This document shows positions 34,242-43,332 of a DNA stretch of 64,000 nt, in pieces. The first letter of the stretch is position 1, and each line of letters starts with the position of its first letter. The stretch spans positions 13,875 to 77,874 of the forward strand of contig DDVI01000089.1 in assembly GCA_002345205.1 (NCBI GenBank), written 5' to 3'. A program made the position numbers and the translations under genes. The notes below the pieces were generated by a model. The model was not told where the DNA came from and ran no database searches. It saw nothing but the letters and a program-made list of their open reading frames with translations. This stretch comes from Bdellovibrionaceae bacterium UBA2316. Lineage in GTDB: Bacteria; Bdellovibrionota; Bdellovibrionia; Bdellovibrionales; Bdellovibrionaceae.

Positions 34242-34321
34242 ATATCATATCAATTTGATACGCTTTAAAATTTATTTTTCCTTTGCCTCAGGGAAGCCGA
34301 TACAATTTAAGTGAGGGATCA

Positions 34322-34765
34322 ATGAAATTACTATTATTTTTTTCTCTGAGCTTATTTTTGATTTCCTGCCAAACTAATATGGCAAAGCAATTCGAAAGAA
34401 TTGCTCCAGGCACGGATAAAGACGCCGTGTTGGATCGTTTAGGTTCCCCAAGAAATATTACACGTATGAATGGTGAAGACCGCTGGTACTACATGTACTA
34501 TCAAGATGAAATTCGTCAGCAAAAAGAAATTCATTTTCGTGATGGCTTAGTAGTGTATGTGGGTGAACGCAAAAAGCCAACACCTGAAATTGATCCGATC
34601 GCAATTGACTCCAAGAACGCCGCCGTAAACAAACAAATGGACGATGAAGCTGATCGAAAAAAAGAAGAATCTAAGAATGCATACACAAACTATATAAAGT
34701 ATCAAAAGAAACTAAAGAAAGAAGACGAAGTTCAATATCTTCCTGACTTCGAACCTATTGAGTAG
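34322..34765 (+). CDS. Lipoprotein of the SmpA/OmlA (BamE-like) type
   Basis: The roughly 147-residue protein has a lipoprotein signal with lipobox LISC, and a SmpA/OmlA-like region (IAPGTDKDAVLDRLGSPRNI, then DRWYYMYY). The C-terminal half is a charged, likely disordered or helical tail. The ATG at 34322 places the lipobox near residue 17; an upstream in-frame start at 34283 is too far. BamE-like domains often bind other envelope proteins. Full BamE identity is not claimed. Confidence 0.7.
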   Translation: MKLLLFFSLSLFLISCQTNMAKQFERIAPGTDKDAVLDRLGSPRNITRMNGEDRWYYMYYQDEIRQQKEIHFRDGLVVYVGERKKPTPEIDPIAIDSKNAAVNKQMDDEADRKKEESKNAYTNYIKYQKKLKKEDEVQYLPDFEPIE

Positions 34766-34766
34766 C

Positions 34767-35360
34767 TTATTTTTTCAAAATTTTAGGTTGCGCCAAGTTG
34801 TTGTTATCTAAGCTTGGTTTCTTGGCGGCGTCCACCTCTGCCTTTTTCTCGTCTTTAACCCCGTAATGAGTTTTCACCTTAGAAACCGTTCTTTTAATTT
34901 GGCCTTCAATTGTTTGCGAGTCTTCGTATTCGTCAATCGTCTTAAGATCCATCTTTTGGTATTTACGTTTTTCAGTAATACCGACATCGGGATAACGATA
35001 CTTTAATAATTGTGCGCTTTGATTATAGTCCTCTAAAAGTTTCGTAAGCTCTTTATGTTCGCGCAACAATTCACCCACTAGGGCTTCAGCTTCTGCCTTA
35101 GTTTTCGCACTATTTTTGTGATGAATGATCTCTTTAATTGTATCTTCTTTAGATTTAATTTTCGCTTTAAGTGTACTCAGAGACGAAACAACATCCATCC
35201 ATTCTTTTGTCCGCTCTTGCTGTTGACGTTCTTCAATCGGAACCTTCTCTGGAGTTGCTGCAGGAGCACTGCCTTGCTCACCACCACCACCTTCGTTCGC
35301 TAACGCGGCGAAACTGAATGCAAAAAAAACTATCAAAATAATCTTACTGAGTAGAAACAT
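34767..35360 (-). CDS. Exported coiled-coil protein
   Basis: The 197-residue protein has a signal peptide (about residues 1-22, ending LANE) followed by a Gly/Pro-rich stretch and a long charged helical region (about residues 40-110) likely to form a coiled coil. The C-terminus is Lys-rich. It overlaps the zinc-ribbon gene by 17 bases and points the same way, so they are probably cotranscribed. I do not recognise a family. Confidence 0.6.
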   Translation of the reverse strand: MFLLSKIILIVFFAFSFAALANEGGGGEQGSAPAATPEKVPIEERQQQERTKEWMDVVSSLSTLKAKIKSKEDTIKEIIHHKNSAKTKAEAEALVGELLREHKELTKLLEDYNQSAQLLKYRYPDVGITEKRKYQKMDLKTIDEYEDSQTIEGQIKRTVSKVKTHYGVKDEKKAEVDAAKKPSLDNNNLAQPKILKK

Positions 35361-36051
35361 GATGCCTCCAATTCAAACTCAATCCAATCGGAGTGATTCG
35401 CTTAACCAGAACGATAATTTTAGGCGCCGATACGTTGGTTAAAGTTAACTTACCATCTTTGATACTTTCTGTAACCTCATCTAGGTTCCAACCAAATCGT
35501 TTGTCGTCTAAAGCTTCGATCAGATCCCGTTTCGTTTCCCCTAAATCAATTCCCGAAATTTCAATATCAAAAGATAAAATGCCCGCTTCAGAAATTCCAT
35601 TTCCAAAATTTTGAACATCATCCGTAAAATCTTTAAATGCATTGGATACTGGGCGTTCTGGCGGAATTTCAACGATGGGCTCAGCACTCGGCTGAGATGG
35701 CTCGTACTGCTGTTCCGGTTGTTCATATGAAGGCGTTTGAATATTAAACAAATCAGACATCGGTTGATTCTGATTTCCTTGATCATCCGGTGCTCCGAGC
35801 ATATCTGAAAGCGACACGGCCGGAGCATTGTCTGGCGGAGTCACATTTAGATCCAACGAGTTTGTCGATGAGACCAATGGTTCTGCGGGTTCTTCCACCA
35901 CCAGATCTGACGGCAGTGGTTCTTTAGAATTCTCTGGAGCACCGTCAAAACCAATAAAGAATTCAGTCTTGCAGTGCTCACAGCGATAGAGCGTCCCGAA
36001 ATGATCTTCGGTCACAGCGATAGGTTTTGAACAATTCGGACATTGAGCCAT
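35344..36051 (-). CDS. Zinc-ribbon protein with disordered linker
   Basis: The 235-residue protein starts MAQCPNCSKPIAVTEDHFG and has CEHCKTEFFIG, together forming a CxxC-x(n)-CxxC zinc ribbon of the MJ0042/finger type. A long Pro/Glu/Asn-rich linker (about residues 45-130) leads to a compact C-terminal domain (SFDIEISGIDLGETKRDL). It follows secA by 8 bases on the same strand. The function is unknown; the C-terminal domain may bind a partner. Confidence 0.65.
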   Translation of the reverse strand: MAQCPNCSKPIAVTEDHFGTLYRCEHCKTEFFIGFDGAPENSKEPLPSDLVVEEPAEPLVSSTNSLDLNVTPPDNAPAVSLSDMLGAPDDQGNQNQPMSDLFNIQTPSYEQPEQQYEPSQPSAEPIVEIPPERPVSNAFKDFTDDVQNFGNGISEAGILSFDIEISGIDLGETKRDLIEALDDKRFGWNLDEVTESIKDGKLTLTNVSAPKIIVLVKRITPIGLSLNWRHHVSTQ

Positions 36052-36059
36052 TAGCTCAA

Positions 36060-38720
36060 TTATCTTCTTTTATTATCCTTTTGTAAACGGCGACGCTGTT
36101 CACGGTTCATTTTACCGTCATCAGCTGGGCCACTACTATAGCTCATTTTGTTCCTAGGCTTAGTTTCTGGAGCTTCTAAACCACGACCAATGTCTTGCTC
36201 TTGCGGTGCTTGATAATTTAGTTCACTTAAATCTTGTTCTTCTGGCATGAAAGACTCAAGAGCCTCTTGAGCCTGCTGAGCAACAATTTTCACTTTCATC
36301 AATTTTTCGGCTACTTCCTGACGAATGGATGTATTCAATTGTTCAAATGCCATGAAGGCTTCTTTTTTGTATTCAATCAAAGGATCTTTCTGAGCATAGC
36401 TGCGTAACCCGATACCTTCTTTTAATTTATCAATAACAAGTAAGTGCTCTTTCCATTTTGAATCGATACTTTGAAGCAAAATCATTTTCTGAACTTGATC
36501 AAAGTAAGGGCCCATATCTGTTTTCTGAGCTTCGTAAACATGTTTAATGGCAGCTTTGATCGCGTCGATAATACTATCGGCCGTTCCCGCATAAATCGTT
36601 GGATCTAAGCGGATACCAAAAACTTGCGACATTGAAACGGTTAAACCTTCAATATTCCATTGGTCACGTGGTGCACCTTCCGGCAAGTTCATGTCGATAA
36701 TATTTGAAGTCACTTCACCCAGCATTTCCAAAATAGTCGCGCTGATTTCGTTCCCTTCAAGGACATTACGTCTCATTTGGTAGATGGCATTTCTTTGGAT
36801 ATTCATTACGTTGTCGTAATCGAAAAGATTCTTACGAACATCAAAGTGATGTCCTTCAACTTTTCTTTGAGCACCTTCGATTTGTGACGTCACCATTTTA
36901 GCTTCAATGGGTTCATTTTCATCGATCTTTAAGAACGTCATGGCTTTTTGAATTTTTTCACCATTGAAAATTCTTAGTAAATTATCTTCTAAAGATAAAT
37001 AGAAGCGTGATTCACCGGGATCACCTTGACGACCCGAACGGCCTCGCAACTGATTATCAATACGACGCGATTCATGGCGTTCCGTACCTATGATGTATAA
37101 ACCACCGGCCGAAATAACTTCCTTTTTTTCAGCATCACATTGTTCTTTGAATTTCTTTAACGCCGCTTCGAACTCGGGTCCTTCTTCAGCATTTACTTCA
37201 CGACGTGCTAAACCTTCCGCATTACCACCCAAAACGATATCCGTTCCACGACCCGCCATATTGGTGGCGATAGTCACTGAGCCCTTACGGCCGGCTTGGG
37301 CTACGATTTCTGCCTCTCTCTCGTGATGTTTAGCATTTAGGACCTGGTGGCGAATGCCTTCTTTTTTCAAGAACTGGCTCAATAATTCAGAGCGCTCGAT
37401 ACTGATTGTACCCACTAGAATCGGCTGACCATTATGCTGACGAGATTTGATGTCTTGAACGATCGCATTGAATTTTGCGCGCTCTGTTTTATAGATCACG
37501 TCGTTTTTATCTACGCGGGCAATCGGTCTATGAGTTGGGATAACAGAAACCTCAAGATCGTAGATTTTTTTGAATTCCACGGCTTCCGTATCCGCCGTGC
37601 CTGTCATACCTGCTAATTTAGAGTACATTTTAAAATAATTCTGGAACGTAATTGAAGCTAGCGTTTGATTTTCATTTTTGATTTCAACGCCTTCTTTTGC
37701 TTCGATCGCTTGATGGATACCATCGCTCCATCGACGACCTGGCATTAAACGGCCGGTGAACTCATCAACGATAACGATTTCACCATTTTGAATCATGTAT
37801 TCAACATCTAAGCGGTACATGTGGTGAGCTTTTAATGCTTGAATTACGTGATGAAGAATTTCAATGTTTTCAGCATCGTATAAGTTACCAAGGCCCAATA
37901 GCTCTTCAACTTTTTTATTACCTTCATCCGTTAGCGAAACCGACTTTGATTTTTCTTCTGTTGTGAAGTGTTCTTTTTCTTTTAAGTGAGGAATAATTTT
38001 ATTAATAATTACGTACTTGTCCGTAGACGCTTCCGCAGGACCAGAAATAATCAGCGGCGTGCGGGCTTCATCGACTAAGATGGAATCGCACTCATCTACA
38101 ATTGCAAAATTATGACCCTTTTGGACGTAGTCATTTAAATCAAATTTCATATTGTCGCGAAGATAATCGAACCCTAACTCATTATTAGTCGCATACGTAA
38201 TATCACTAGCGTAAGATTGCTTTCTTTCTTCATCCGTTAAGCCATGAACGATAATACCTGTAGTTAAACCTAACCAGCCATATAGACGACCCATCCATTC
38301 CGCGTCCCGTTTTACAAGGTAGTCATTCACCGAAACTACATGCACCCCTTTACCGCTAAGTGCATTTAAATAAACAGGAAGTGTCGCAACTAATGTTTTA
38401 CCTTCACCCGTTCTCATCTCTGAAATACGGCCTTTGTGAAGTGAGTAACCACCGATCAACTGAACATCGTAGTGGCGCATACCTAAACAACGTAAAGAAG
38501 CTTCACGACAAACTGCAAACGCTTCTGGCAAAATATCATCTAAGGTTTCACCCTTCGCTAGGCGTTCTTTAAACTCAGGCGTCTTCGCTTTCAGCTGATC
38601 ATCCGTCAGAGCTTTCAACTTAGGTTCCCATGAATTGATTTTATCAACGATGGGCTGGATAGTTTTCATTTCGCGATCGTGTTTGGTACCAAAAATGGAT
38701 TTTAATAAGTTTGCAATCAT
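36060..38720 (-). CDS. secA: Protein translocase ATPase SecA
   Basis: The 886-residue protein has the Walker A motif MRTGEGKTLVATLP, the DEAD-like VDECDSILVDEART, motif VI-type GRSGRQGDPGES, and the preprotein-crosslinking and helical scaffold regions of SecA. It drives export through SecYEG. Its C-terminal end lacks the zinc-binding Cys/His motif of many SecAs and instead ends in a basic NREQRRRLQKDNKRR stretch. An AGGAG lies upstream of the ATG at 38720. Confidence 0.98.
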   Translation of the reverse strand: MIANLLKSIFGTKHDREMKTIQPIVDKINSWEPKLKALTDDQLKAKTPEFKERLAKGETLDDILPEAFAVCREASLRCLGMRHYDVQLIGGYSLHKGRISEMRTGEGKTLVATLPVYLNALSGKGVHVVSVNDYLVKRDAEWMGRLYGWLGLTTGIIVHGLTDEERKQSYASDITYATNNELGFDYLRDNMKFDLNDYVQKGHNFAIVDECDSILVDEARTPLIISGPAEASTDKYVIINKIIPHLKEKEHFTTEEKSKSVSLTDEGNKKVEELLGLGNLYDAENIEILHHVIQALKAHHMYRLDVEYMIQNGEIVIVDEFTGRLMPGRRWSDGIHQAIEAKEGVEIKNENQTLASITFQNYFKMYSKLAGMTGTADTEAVEFKKIYDLEVSVIPTHRPIARVDKNDVIYKTERAKFNAIVQDIKSRQHNGQPILVGTISIERSELLSQFLKKEGIRHQVLNAKHHEREAEIVAQAGRKGSVTIATNMAGRGTDIVLGGNAEGLARREVNAEEGPEFEAALKKFKEQCDAEKKEVISAGGLYIIGTERHESRRIDNQLRGRSGRQGDPGESRFYLSLEDNLLRIFNGEKIQKAMTFLKIDENEPIEAKMVTSQIEGAQRKVEGHHFDVRKNLFDYDNVMNIQRNAIYQMRRNVLEGNEISATILEMLGEVTSNIIDMNLPEGAPRDQWNIEGLTVSMSQVFGIRLDPTIYAGTADSIIDAIKAAIKHVYEAQKTDMGPYFDQVQKMILLQSIDSKWKEHLLVIDKLKEGIGLRSYAQKDPLIEYKKEAFMAFEQLNTSIRQEVAEKLMKVKIVAQQAQEALESFMPEEQDLSELNYQAPQEQDIGRGLEAPETKPRNKMSYSSGPADDGKMNREQRRRLQKDNKRR

Positions 38721-38768
38721 GTGGACTAGGATAGACTCCTAAAGTGAAAACAGCAACTTAGAACTGGT

Positions 38769-39206
38769 TTACGTCTTAGAGTATCTAATTTGACGAAGGG
38801 CCTCATAGACTGAAACCGCTACGGCTGTGGCCATATTTAGACTTCTGACTAGCCCCGGAGTTGGAATGAAAACACTTGTCTCTTCGTTATCACGGATTAG
38901 CTCGGGACTGAGTCCTTTGGACTCTTTGCCAAACACTAAAAAATCACCCTCTTTAAACTGAAAATCATAGATTGAATGTTTTGCGTGCGCAGAGAAATAC
39001 ACCTTACGACCCGCGGGTAATTCTTGGATAGAATCCAGTGTCGACCACTGCAAATGTTGCCAGTAATCTAAACCCGCGCGTTTAAGCTTAGCATCGGTGA
39101 TTTCAAACCCCATGGGTTTGATTAAAGTTAATGAGGTTTCCGTGGCCACACATGTGCGGCCTACATTGCCGGTATTATTAGGTATTTCCGGTTCGACAAG
39201 AACAAT
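38769..39206 (-). CDS. tRNA 2'-O-methyltransferase TrmL-like (SpoU/TrmH family), unusual start
   Basis: Reading upstream of the GTG at 39149, the frame stays open and encodes IVLVEPEIPNNTGNVGRTC, the conserved N-terminal motif of TrmL. The C-terminus has FGKESKGLSPEL and SLNMATAVAVSVYEAL, the SAM-binding knot. No ATG, GTG or TTG occurs upstream of the motif in this frame. The start is therefore tentatively an ATT at 39206, or the gene begins by overlap with the gene before it. TrmL methylates the wobble base of certain leucine tRNAs. The downstream start at 39149 would remove conserved residues and is unlikely to give active protein. Confidence 0.75.
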   Translation of the reverse strand: MVLVEPEIPNNTGNVGRTCVATETSLTLIKPMGFEITDAKLKRAGLDYWQHLQWSTLDSIQELPAGRKVYFSAHAKHSIYDFQFKEGDFLVFGKESKGLSPELIRDNEETSVFIPTPGLVRSLNMATAVAVSVYEALRQIRYSKT

Positions 39207-39219
39207 ATGAAGACGAGGA

Positions 39220-39813
39220 TTATAAGTAACGGTATACTTCCTGACCCAGTTTGGTAAGGGCGATTCGACGACCTTTATCTATAACAAGCTCTAGATTCAT
39301 TAGTTCGCGGTAAAGGGCCAAATCAAGAGGCACTGTATCACGACCGGAACTTTTGCCTAATTTTTGGATATAATTCCTTTGTCTTTCGTTTAATTTTTTT
39401 GGAATCGGTGGTTTTTCCGTTAGCGCTTTTTGCCAGTCGCCATTTTCGATGTATTTAACGTCTGAATTTACTTTTTCTGGATTTAAAAAATAAACATAGG
39501 CTGTCGTCTCGCCACTCTCCGTCTTAACTGATATCAATTCTTTATGAGTTAGACCCTGAGCTGGGTTTTGAGGAAAAAAGCCCATCATTTCATCAATAAT
39601 ATGTCCAGCCATATCTGATGAATTTAAGTGCACCAAAGTACCTTGAACCATATCAGATCCCGCCTTTACAAGCACAGGAAAGCCTACTTTAGAACGATAT
39701 ACAGCAGCCTGGATACAGGCTGACTCTGCTGAAACAATAAGATTCTGAACTCTACTTAAGAAGAAATCCCCATCTGCCAAAGAAGTGCACAGAAATATAG
39801 AATTTGTCGACAT
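39220..39813 (-). CDS. Gamma-glutamylcyclotransferase-like protein with C-terminal winged-helix-like part
   Basis: The 197-residue protein has a GGCT-like pattern in its first two thirds (a YRSKVGFPVLVKAG segment, VQGTLVHLNSSD, and an ETTAYVYFLNPEKV strand). The region from about residue 140 (NERQRNYIQKLGKSS) is helical and resembles a winged-helix. It is not clear that the catalytic Glu is kept. The adjacent trmL-like start lies 14 bases downstream, so the two are probably coexpressed. Confidence 0.55.
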   Translation of the reverse strand: MSTNSIFLCTSLADGDFFLSRVQNLIVSAESACIQAAVYRSKVGFPVLVKAGSDMVQGTLVHLNSSDMAGHIIDEMMGFFPQNPAQGLTHKELISVKTESGETTAYVYFLNPEKVNSDVKYIENGDWQKALTEKPPIPKKLNERQRNYIQKLGKSSGRDTVPLDLALYRELMNLELVIDKGRRIALTKLGQEVYRYL

Positions 39814-39969
39814 AATTCCCCTCCAATTAAGACTCCAAATTGCGAAGGCTGGTAGATATCAAAGACGCATCAGATGCGCAAGCAACCAGAATTACCGTTT
39901 TGCGTTATGTGAAATATTTCTTAGTCTAAGACAAAAATTGTTTGTTATTACAATACTCAAACTACGAGG

Positions 39970-40371
39970 GTGAAAATGAGTGAAGATACAATAGATTTCA
40001 TGGGTTATATGTGGATCCAAAAAGAAGACGGCGTAGTAACCGTTGGTATTAATGAAGAAGGACTTCAGGACTTCGACGAAATCACATCTATTGAACTGCC
40101 TTCAGAAAATGACAAAGTAGAGGCCGACACCGTAATAGGCACGATCGAAACTGATGATGGTCCTCTTGATATTTACTCTCCAGTTAACGGCACTGTTTTA
40201 GAAGTTAATCCACAAGTTCTTGAATCGCCGTCATTAATCCAAGACGACCCATTTGAAGAAGGCTGGTTAATCCGAATCGAATCGTCTGATGATTTAGACG
40301 AAGATGAAGACGACATTGATGAAGATGATGAGGACGACGAAGACGAGGATTCCGAAGAGGACGAAGAATAG
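39970..40371 (+). CDS. GcvH-like lipoyl-fold protein without the lipoyl lysine
   Basis: The 133-residue protein has the glycine cleavage H-protein fold signature: GYMWIQKEDGVVTVGI, then IGTIETDDGPLDIYSPVNG with IGTIE and YSPV fixed as in GcvH. The lipoylated Lys of the ES-x-K-A motif lies in the stretch that here reads ETDDGP, with no Lys. The C-terminus is a 25-residue run of Asp and Glu. It is most likely not a functional lipoate carrier. No other glycine cleavage genes are nearby. Confidence 0.75.
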   Translation: MKMSEDTIDFMGYMWIQKEDGVVTVGINEEGLQDFDEITSIELPSENDKVEADTVIGTIETDDGPLDIYSPVNGTVLEVNPQVLESPSLIQDDPFEEGWLIRIESSDDLDEDEDDIDEDDEDDEDEDSEEDEE

Positions 40372-40381
40372 TTAGTCTTCC

Positions 40382-41284
40382 GTGCTACCTCGTTCCCCGG
40401 CGGCCCAAAATATTTTTCTATTTTCCTTATGTTCACTGATTTGGGGATCTACTTATTTTGTAATTACAATACAAATTAGCCAGGCATCCCCATTAGTTAC
40501 CGTTTTCTGGCGTTTCGTTATTTCTACGCTGATCATGTTCGCCTATTTAAAGTTCACTAAACAGAATTTAAAATATAGTCTTCAAACTCACCTATGGTTT
40601 TTCCTCCAGGGCGTTTTTAATTTCTCTATTAACTACATGCTGACTTACAAGGCTGAAACATTTATTAAATCCGGAGTTTTAGCGATCGCCTTCACTACGA
40701 TGGTTTATTTTAATATTTTATTCTCATGGGTATTTTTCAAAAGAACTATCGCTTCAAAAGTTATTTTTGGATCGCTATTAGGTGGCCTCGGCATATTACT
40801 TATTTTTAAAGACGATCTATTTATTAGGTCTTCAAACAATGAAGTATTTGGAATGCTGCTCGGTCTTGGGGCGGCATTGTCGGCTTCAACTGGAAATATG
40901 GTATCTGCGCGGAATATTCAAAAAGGTGTAGGCATAGCTACGGCCAATTCGTTTAGTATGTTGTACGGGACTCTGTTCACGGGCGTTGTTGTTTTAATTT
41001 CCGAAGTATCATTTAGAATTCCGTTCAACCTGTCGTTTATTTCAAGTTTACTTTACCTAAGTATTTTTGGAACTGTGATAGCTTTTGCTGCTTACAATAC
41101 AATGATCAAAACAATGGGTGCCGAAAAAGCGGCATACACCACAATTATTTCTCCTATTTTAGCTATCCTACTTTCTTATGCTTTTGAAGGCTTGCAGCTT
41201 CATTTAGCTATGGTATTTGGAATCCTGCTGTGTTTAGCAGGAAATGTTTTAGTTCTTTATAAACCGAAACTAAGGCCTAATTAA
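40382..41284 (+). CDS. EamA-family (DMT) transporter
   Basis: The 300-residue protein has about ten transmembrane segments and two EamA repeats, with SLIWGSTYFVI at the start and a PILAILLSYAFEG region near the end. It starts at GTG, 10 bases after the acidic gene. Members export small metabolites, but the substrate cannot be read from the sequence. Its end overlaps the convergent gene at 41277 by 8 bases. Confidence 0.85.
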   Translation: MLPRSPAAQNIFLFSLCSLIWGSTYFVITIQISQASPLVTVFWRFVISTLIMFAYLKFTKQNLKYSLQTHLWFFLQGVFNFSINYMLTYKAETFIKSGVLAIAFTTMVYFNILFSWVFFKRTIASKVIFGSLLGGLGILLIFKDDLFIRSSNNEVFGMLLGLGAALSASTGNMVSARNIQKGVGIATANSFSMLYGTLFTGVVVLISEVSFRIPFNLSFISSLLYLSIFGTVIAFAAYNTMIKTMGAEKAAYTTIISPILAILLSYAFEGLQLHLAMVFGILLCLAGNVLVLYKPKLRPN

Positions 41285-43124
41285 TTCCCATTCTCTGCGC
41301 ATAGTTGTGACTAGGATCTGACGACATTTTTTCGATCATTGGTTTTTGAATATAAATTAAATCTTCCAGCGAGCAATAACCATAGAGACTGGATGGACAA
41401 CCATATATCAAATGTTGAGAGTAAACAGAATTAATTACCCGAGCTTGATCCGAATAGCTCATAGACTGATGAATGCTAAGCAATTGGCTGTGAGCAGCTT
41501 TCATTCCCGTATCAAATTCTAACGTCGAAAGTTTTTTAATTTCCGGCAAGTTAGGATCGCAGCTTAAATCACGTCCATTTGGGTAGCATACTCGAATGGC
41601 GTTAGCCACAAGGTCTTTCCTAAAATTGAAACTGTACATTAGGAAAGACACCTGCAGGAAACTCAGCTGCAAATTCGTTAAATTATTTAGTCCCCATCGC
41701 TGCGCATAGGTAACGCTAGGATCAGAGGACATCTTATCAGAAATTCCGTTTATATTGAAAATGTAATCAGAATACTTAACAGGGACCGTGTTTCGTCCAA
41801 AGAAAATATCGGTCTTGAATAAACTCATCAGATCTATTTTTTCACGTTCGGGAAGCGTATCTACCAAACGCAGAAGCTGGTCTCGTTTTTCTCGGAATCG
41901 TTTATCTTTACTTGGTGTTGAATACTGATCAAAAGGCAATCCCAGTGGATCGCAATATTGATAGTGGCAAAAAACCGTTCCCTGTAATGTAGTGACCAGG
42001 CGATCGTTCAAATCATTGTATAAAGACCTAGCTAATGAATAGGCTTTTTTGTACGGAGCAATTTTAAATCCCAGCTTCTCATATATATGGGCATGAAATT
42101 CATCGAATGACATATCGGCATTTTCATATTGCTCCAGCGAATAGCCAGGCATTGATGATTTAGCAACTAATTTCCATTTACCGCTCTTAAGAATGGGCCA
42201 ACGCCATTTTAGAAAGCCTCCTGAATTGGAAGCATGATAGCGAATATCTGCTTGAGTCTTGTAAGCATATTCACTGGATGGCTCATTACCATAGAGCACC
42301 GAAATACACTCAGCACCACAATAGCTTTGGAAGCCAACATCATAGATCACTTGAGTGTGGCCCGTGTTACCCGATCGTAACGTTAGAATGACGGATCCGG
42401 GAGTCACAAATTCAGTATTTATTTTAATTGGATAAAGATCATTGAATATACTATGAGTGTAGGTCGAATCAAAAAGGTAGCGCATAGCTGCCTTGAACCG
42501 TTCATCTTTTTTCCAATCCGCGTCTGTCGGCAATGTACTCCATTTTTTTGATTCACTAAAATGTCCGAATAATTTTCCAGAACCAGCTAGTGAATTCAAC
42601 ATGGGTAGCTTGTTATCATGGGCGTATATCCAGCGACCTAACAAAGCGTAATCTGCACAATCAAATTCAAGGCCACTACCAACCGCCAAGTTAGTCGACG
42701 CATTTTTTTTAAACCAGTCTGCAAATTTTTTTTCATCCTCAATCGACCACTCATTTTTAATTGGCGACCACAGTGGCGAAGGCGCCTTGTTTAATTTACC
42801 AATTTCGTTATCCTTATAAAAGGAACTGGGTCTATGAATTAGATCATTTAAGTGTATAAAATACTTTGCTCTATCTAAGACTTCGTTAAGCTTTTTTCCA
42901 TTAAATTTTGAACGCTCGATGACCACTTGTGATGTCTGTCTCTGATCCACTTTAATAGCAGGATCATCCACTACTAAGAGAAAAATGCCGCCCTCGTATT
43001 CATTTAAAATTACCCAACGATTCCACTTTGCGCCCTTAGGATCTGTATAACTATTTGTGAATTGCTTTGCCAAAACAGGGGCCGCAAATAAAAAAGAAGT
43101 AAGTAAAAAAACATAGGTGGTCAT
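41277..43124 (-). CDS. Exported papain-like (NlpC/CHAP-type) hydrolase candidate
   Basis: The 615-residue protein has a signal peptide (about residues 1-19). A Cys in EFDCADYALLGRWIYA and a His in NTGHTQVIYDVGF resemble the Cys-His pair of papain-like peptidoglycan hydrolases or transglutaminases. The C-terminal half is helical and ends in a repeated motif, SSDPSVTYAQRWGLN and SSDPSHNYAQRMGIN, the second being the protein's last residues. The catalytic assignment is tentative because the order of a third residue is unclear. Confidence 0.5.
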   Translation of the reverse strand: MTTYVFLLTSFLFAAPVLAKQFTNSYTDPKGAKWNRWVILNEYEGGIFLLVVDDPAIKVDQRQTSQVVIERSKFNGKKLNEVLDRAKYFIHLNDLIHRPSSFYKDNEIGKLNKAPSPLWSPIKNEWSIEDEKKFADWFKKNASTNLAVGSGLEFDCADYALLGRWIYAHDNKLPMLNSLAGSGKLFGHFSESKKWSTLPTDADWKKDERFKAAMRYLFDSTYTHSIFNDLYPIKINTEFVTPGSVILTLRSGNTGHTQVIYDVGFQSYCGAECISVLYGNEPSSEYAYKTQADIRYHASNSGGFLKWRWPILKSGKWKLVAKSSMPGYSLEQYENADMSFDEFHAHIYEKLGFKIAPYKKAYSLARSLYNDLNDRLVTTLQGTVFCHYQYCDPLGLPFDQYSTPSKDKRFREKRDQLLRLVDTLPEREKIDLMSLFKTDIFFGRNTVPVKYSDYIFNINGISDKMSSDPSVTYAQRWGLNNLTNLQLSFLQVSFLMYSFNFRKDLVANAIRVCYPNGRDLSCDPNLPEIKKLSTLEFDTGMKAAHSQLLSIHQSMSYSDQARVINSVYSQHLIYGCPSSLYGYCSLEDLIYIQKPMIEKMSSDPSHNYAQRMGIN

Positions 43125-43332
43125 ATTTACCTACTTCGGTTGTCCATAACATTACTCGTGCCAATCACTACCTTTTTTAGACTTTTTTATAGAGGCAGTA
43201 TGTTATTATTTTAACGCTAAGACACATGGACGACTAGACCTTTGTCTTGTTTCAAGTAAATCTTAGTACCCGGCTAAAAATGACATTTTCACAGGTCACG
43301 AGTTGCCTATTTTTCGCCTGCGGGGTAAAAAA

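Noticed and set aside
40173..40436. Ser-rich minus-strand ORF of 87 residues
   Set aside because: It is the antisense of the Asp/Glu-rich tail of the GcvH-like gene, so the serine run is a codon artefact.
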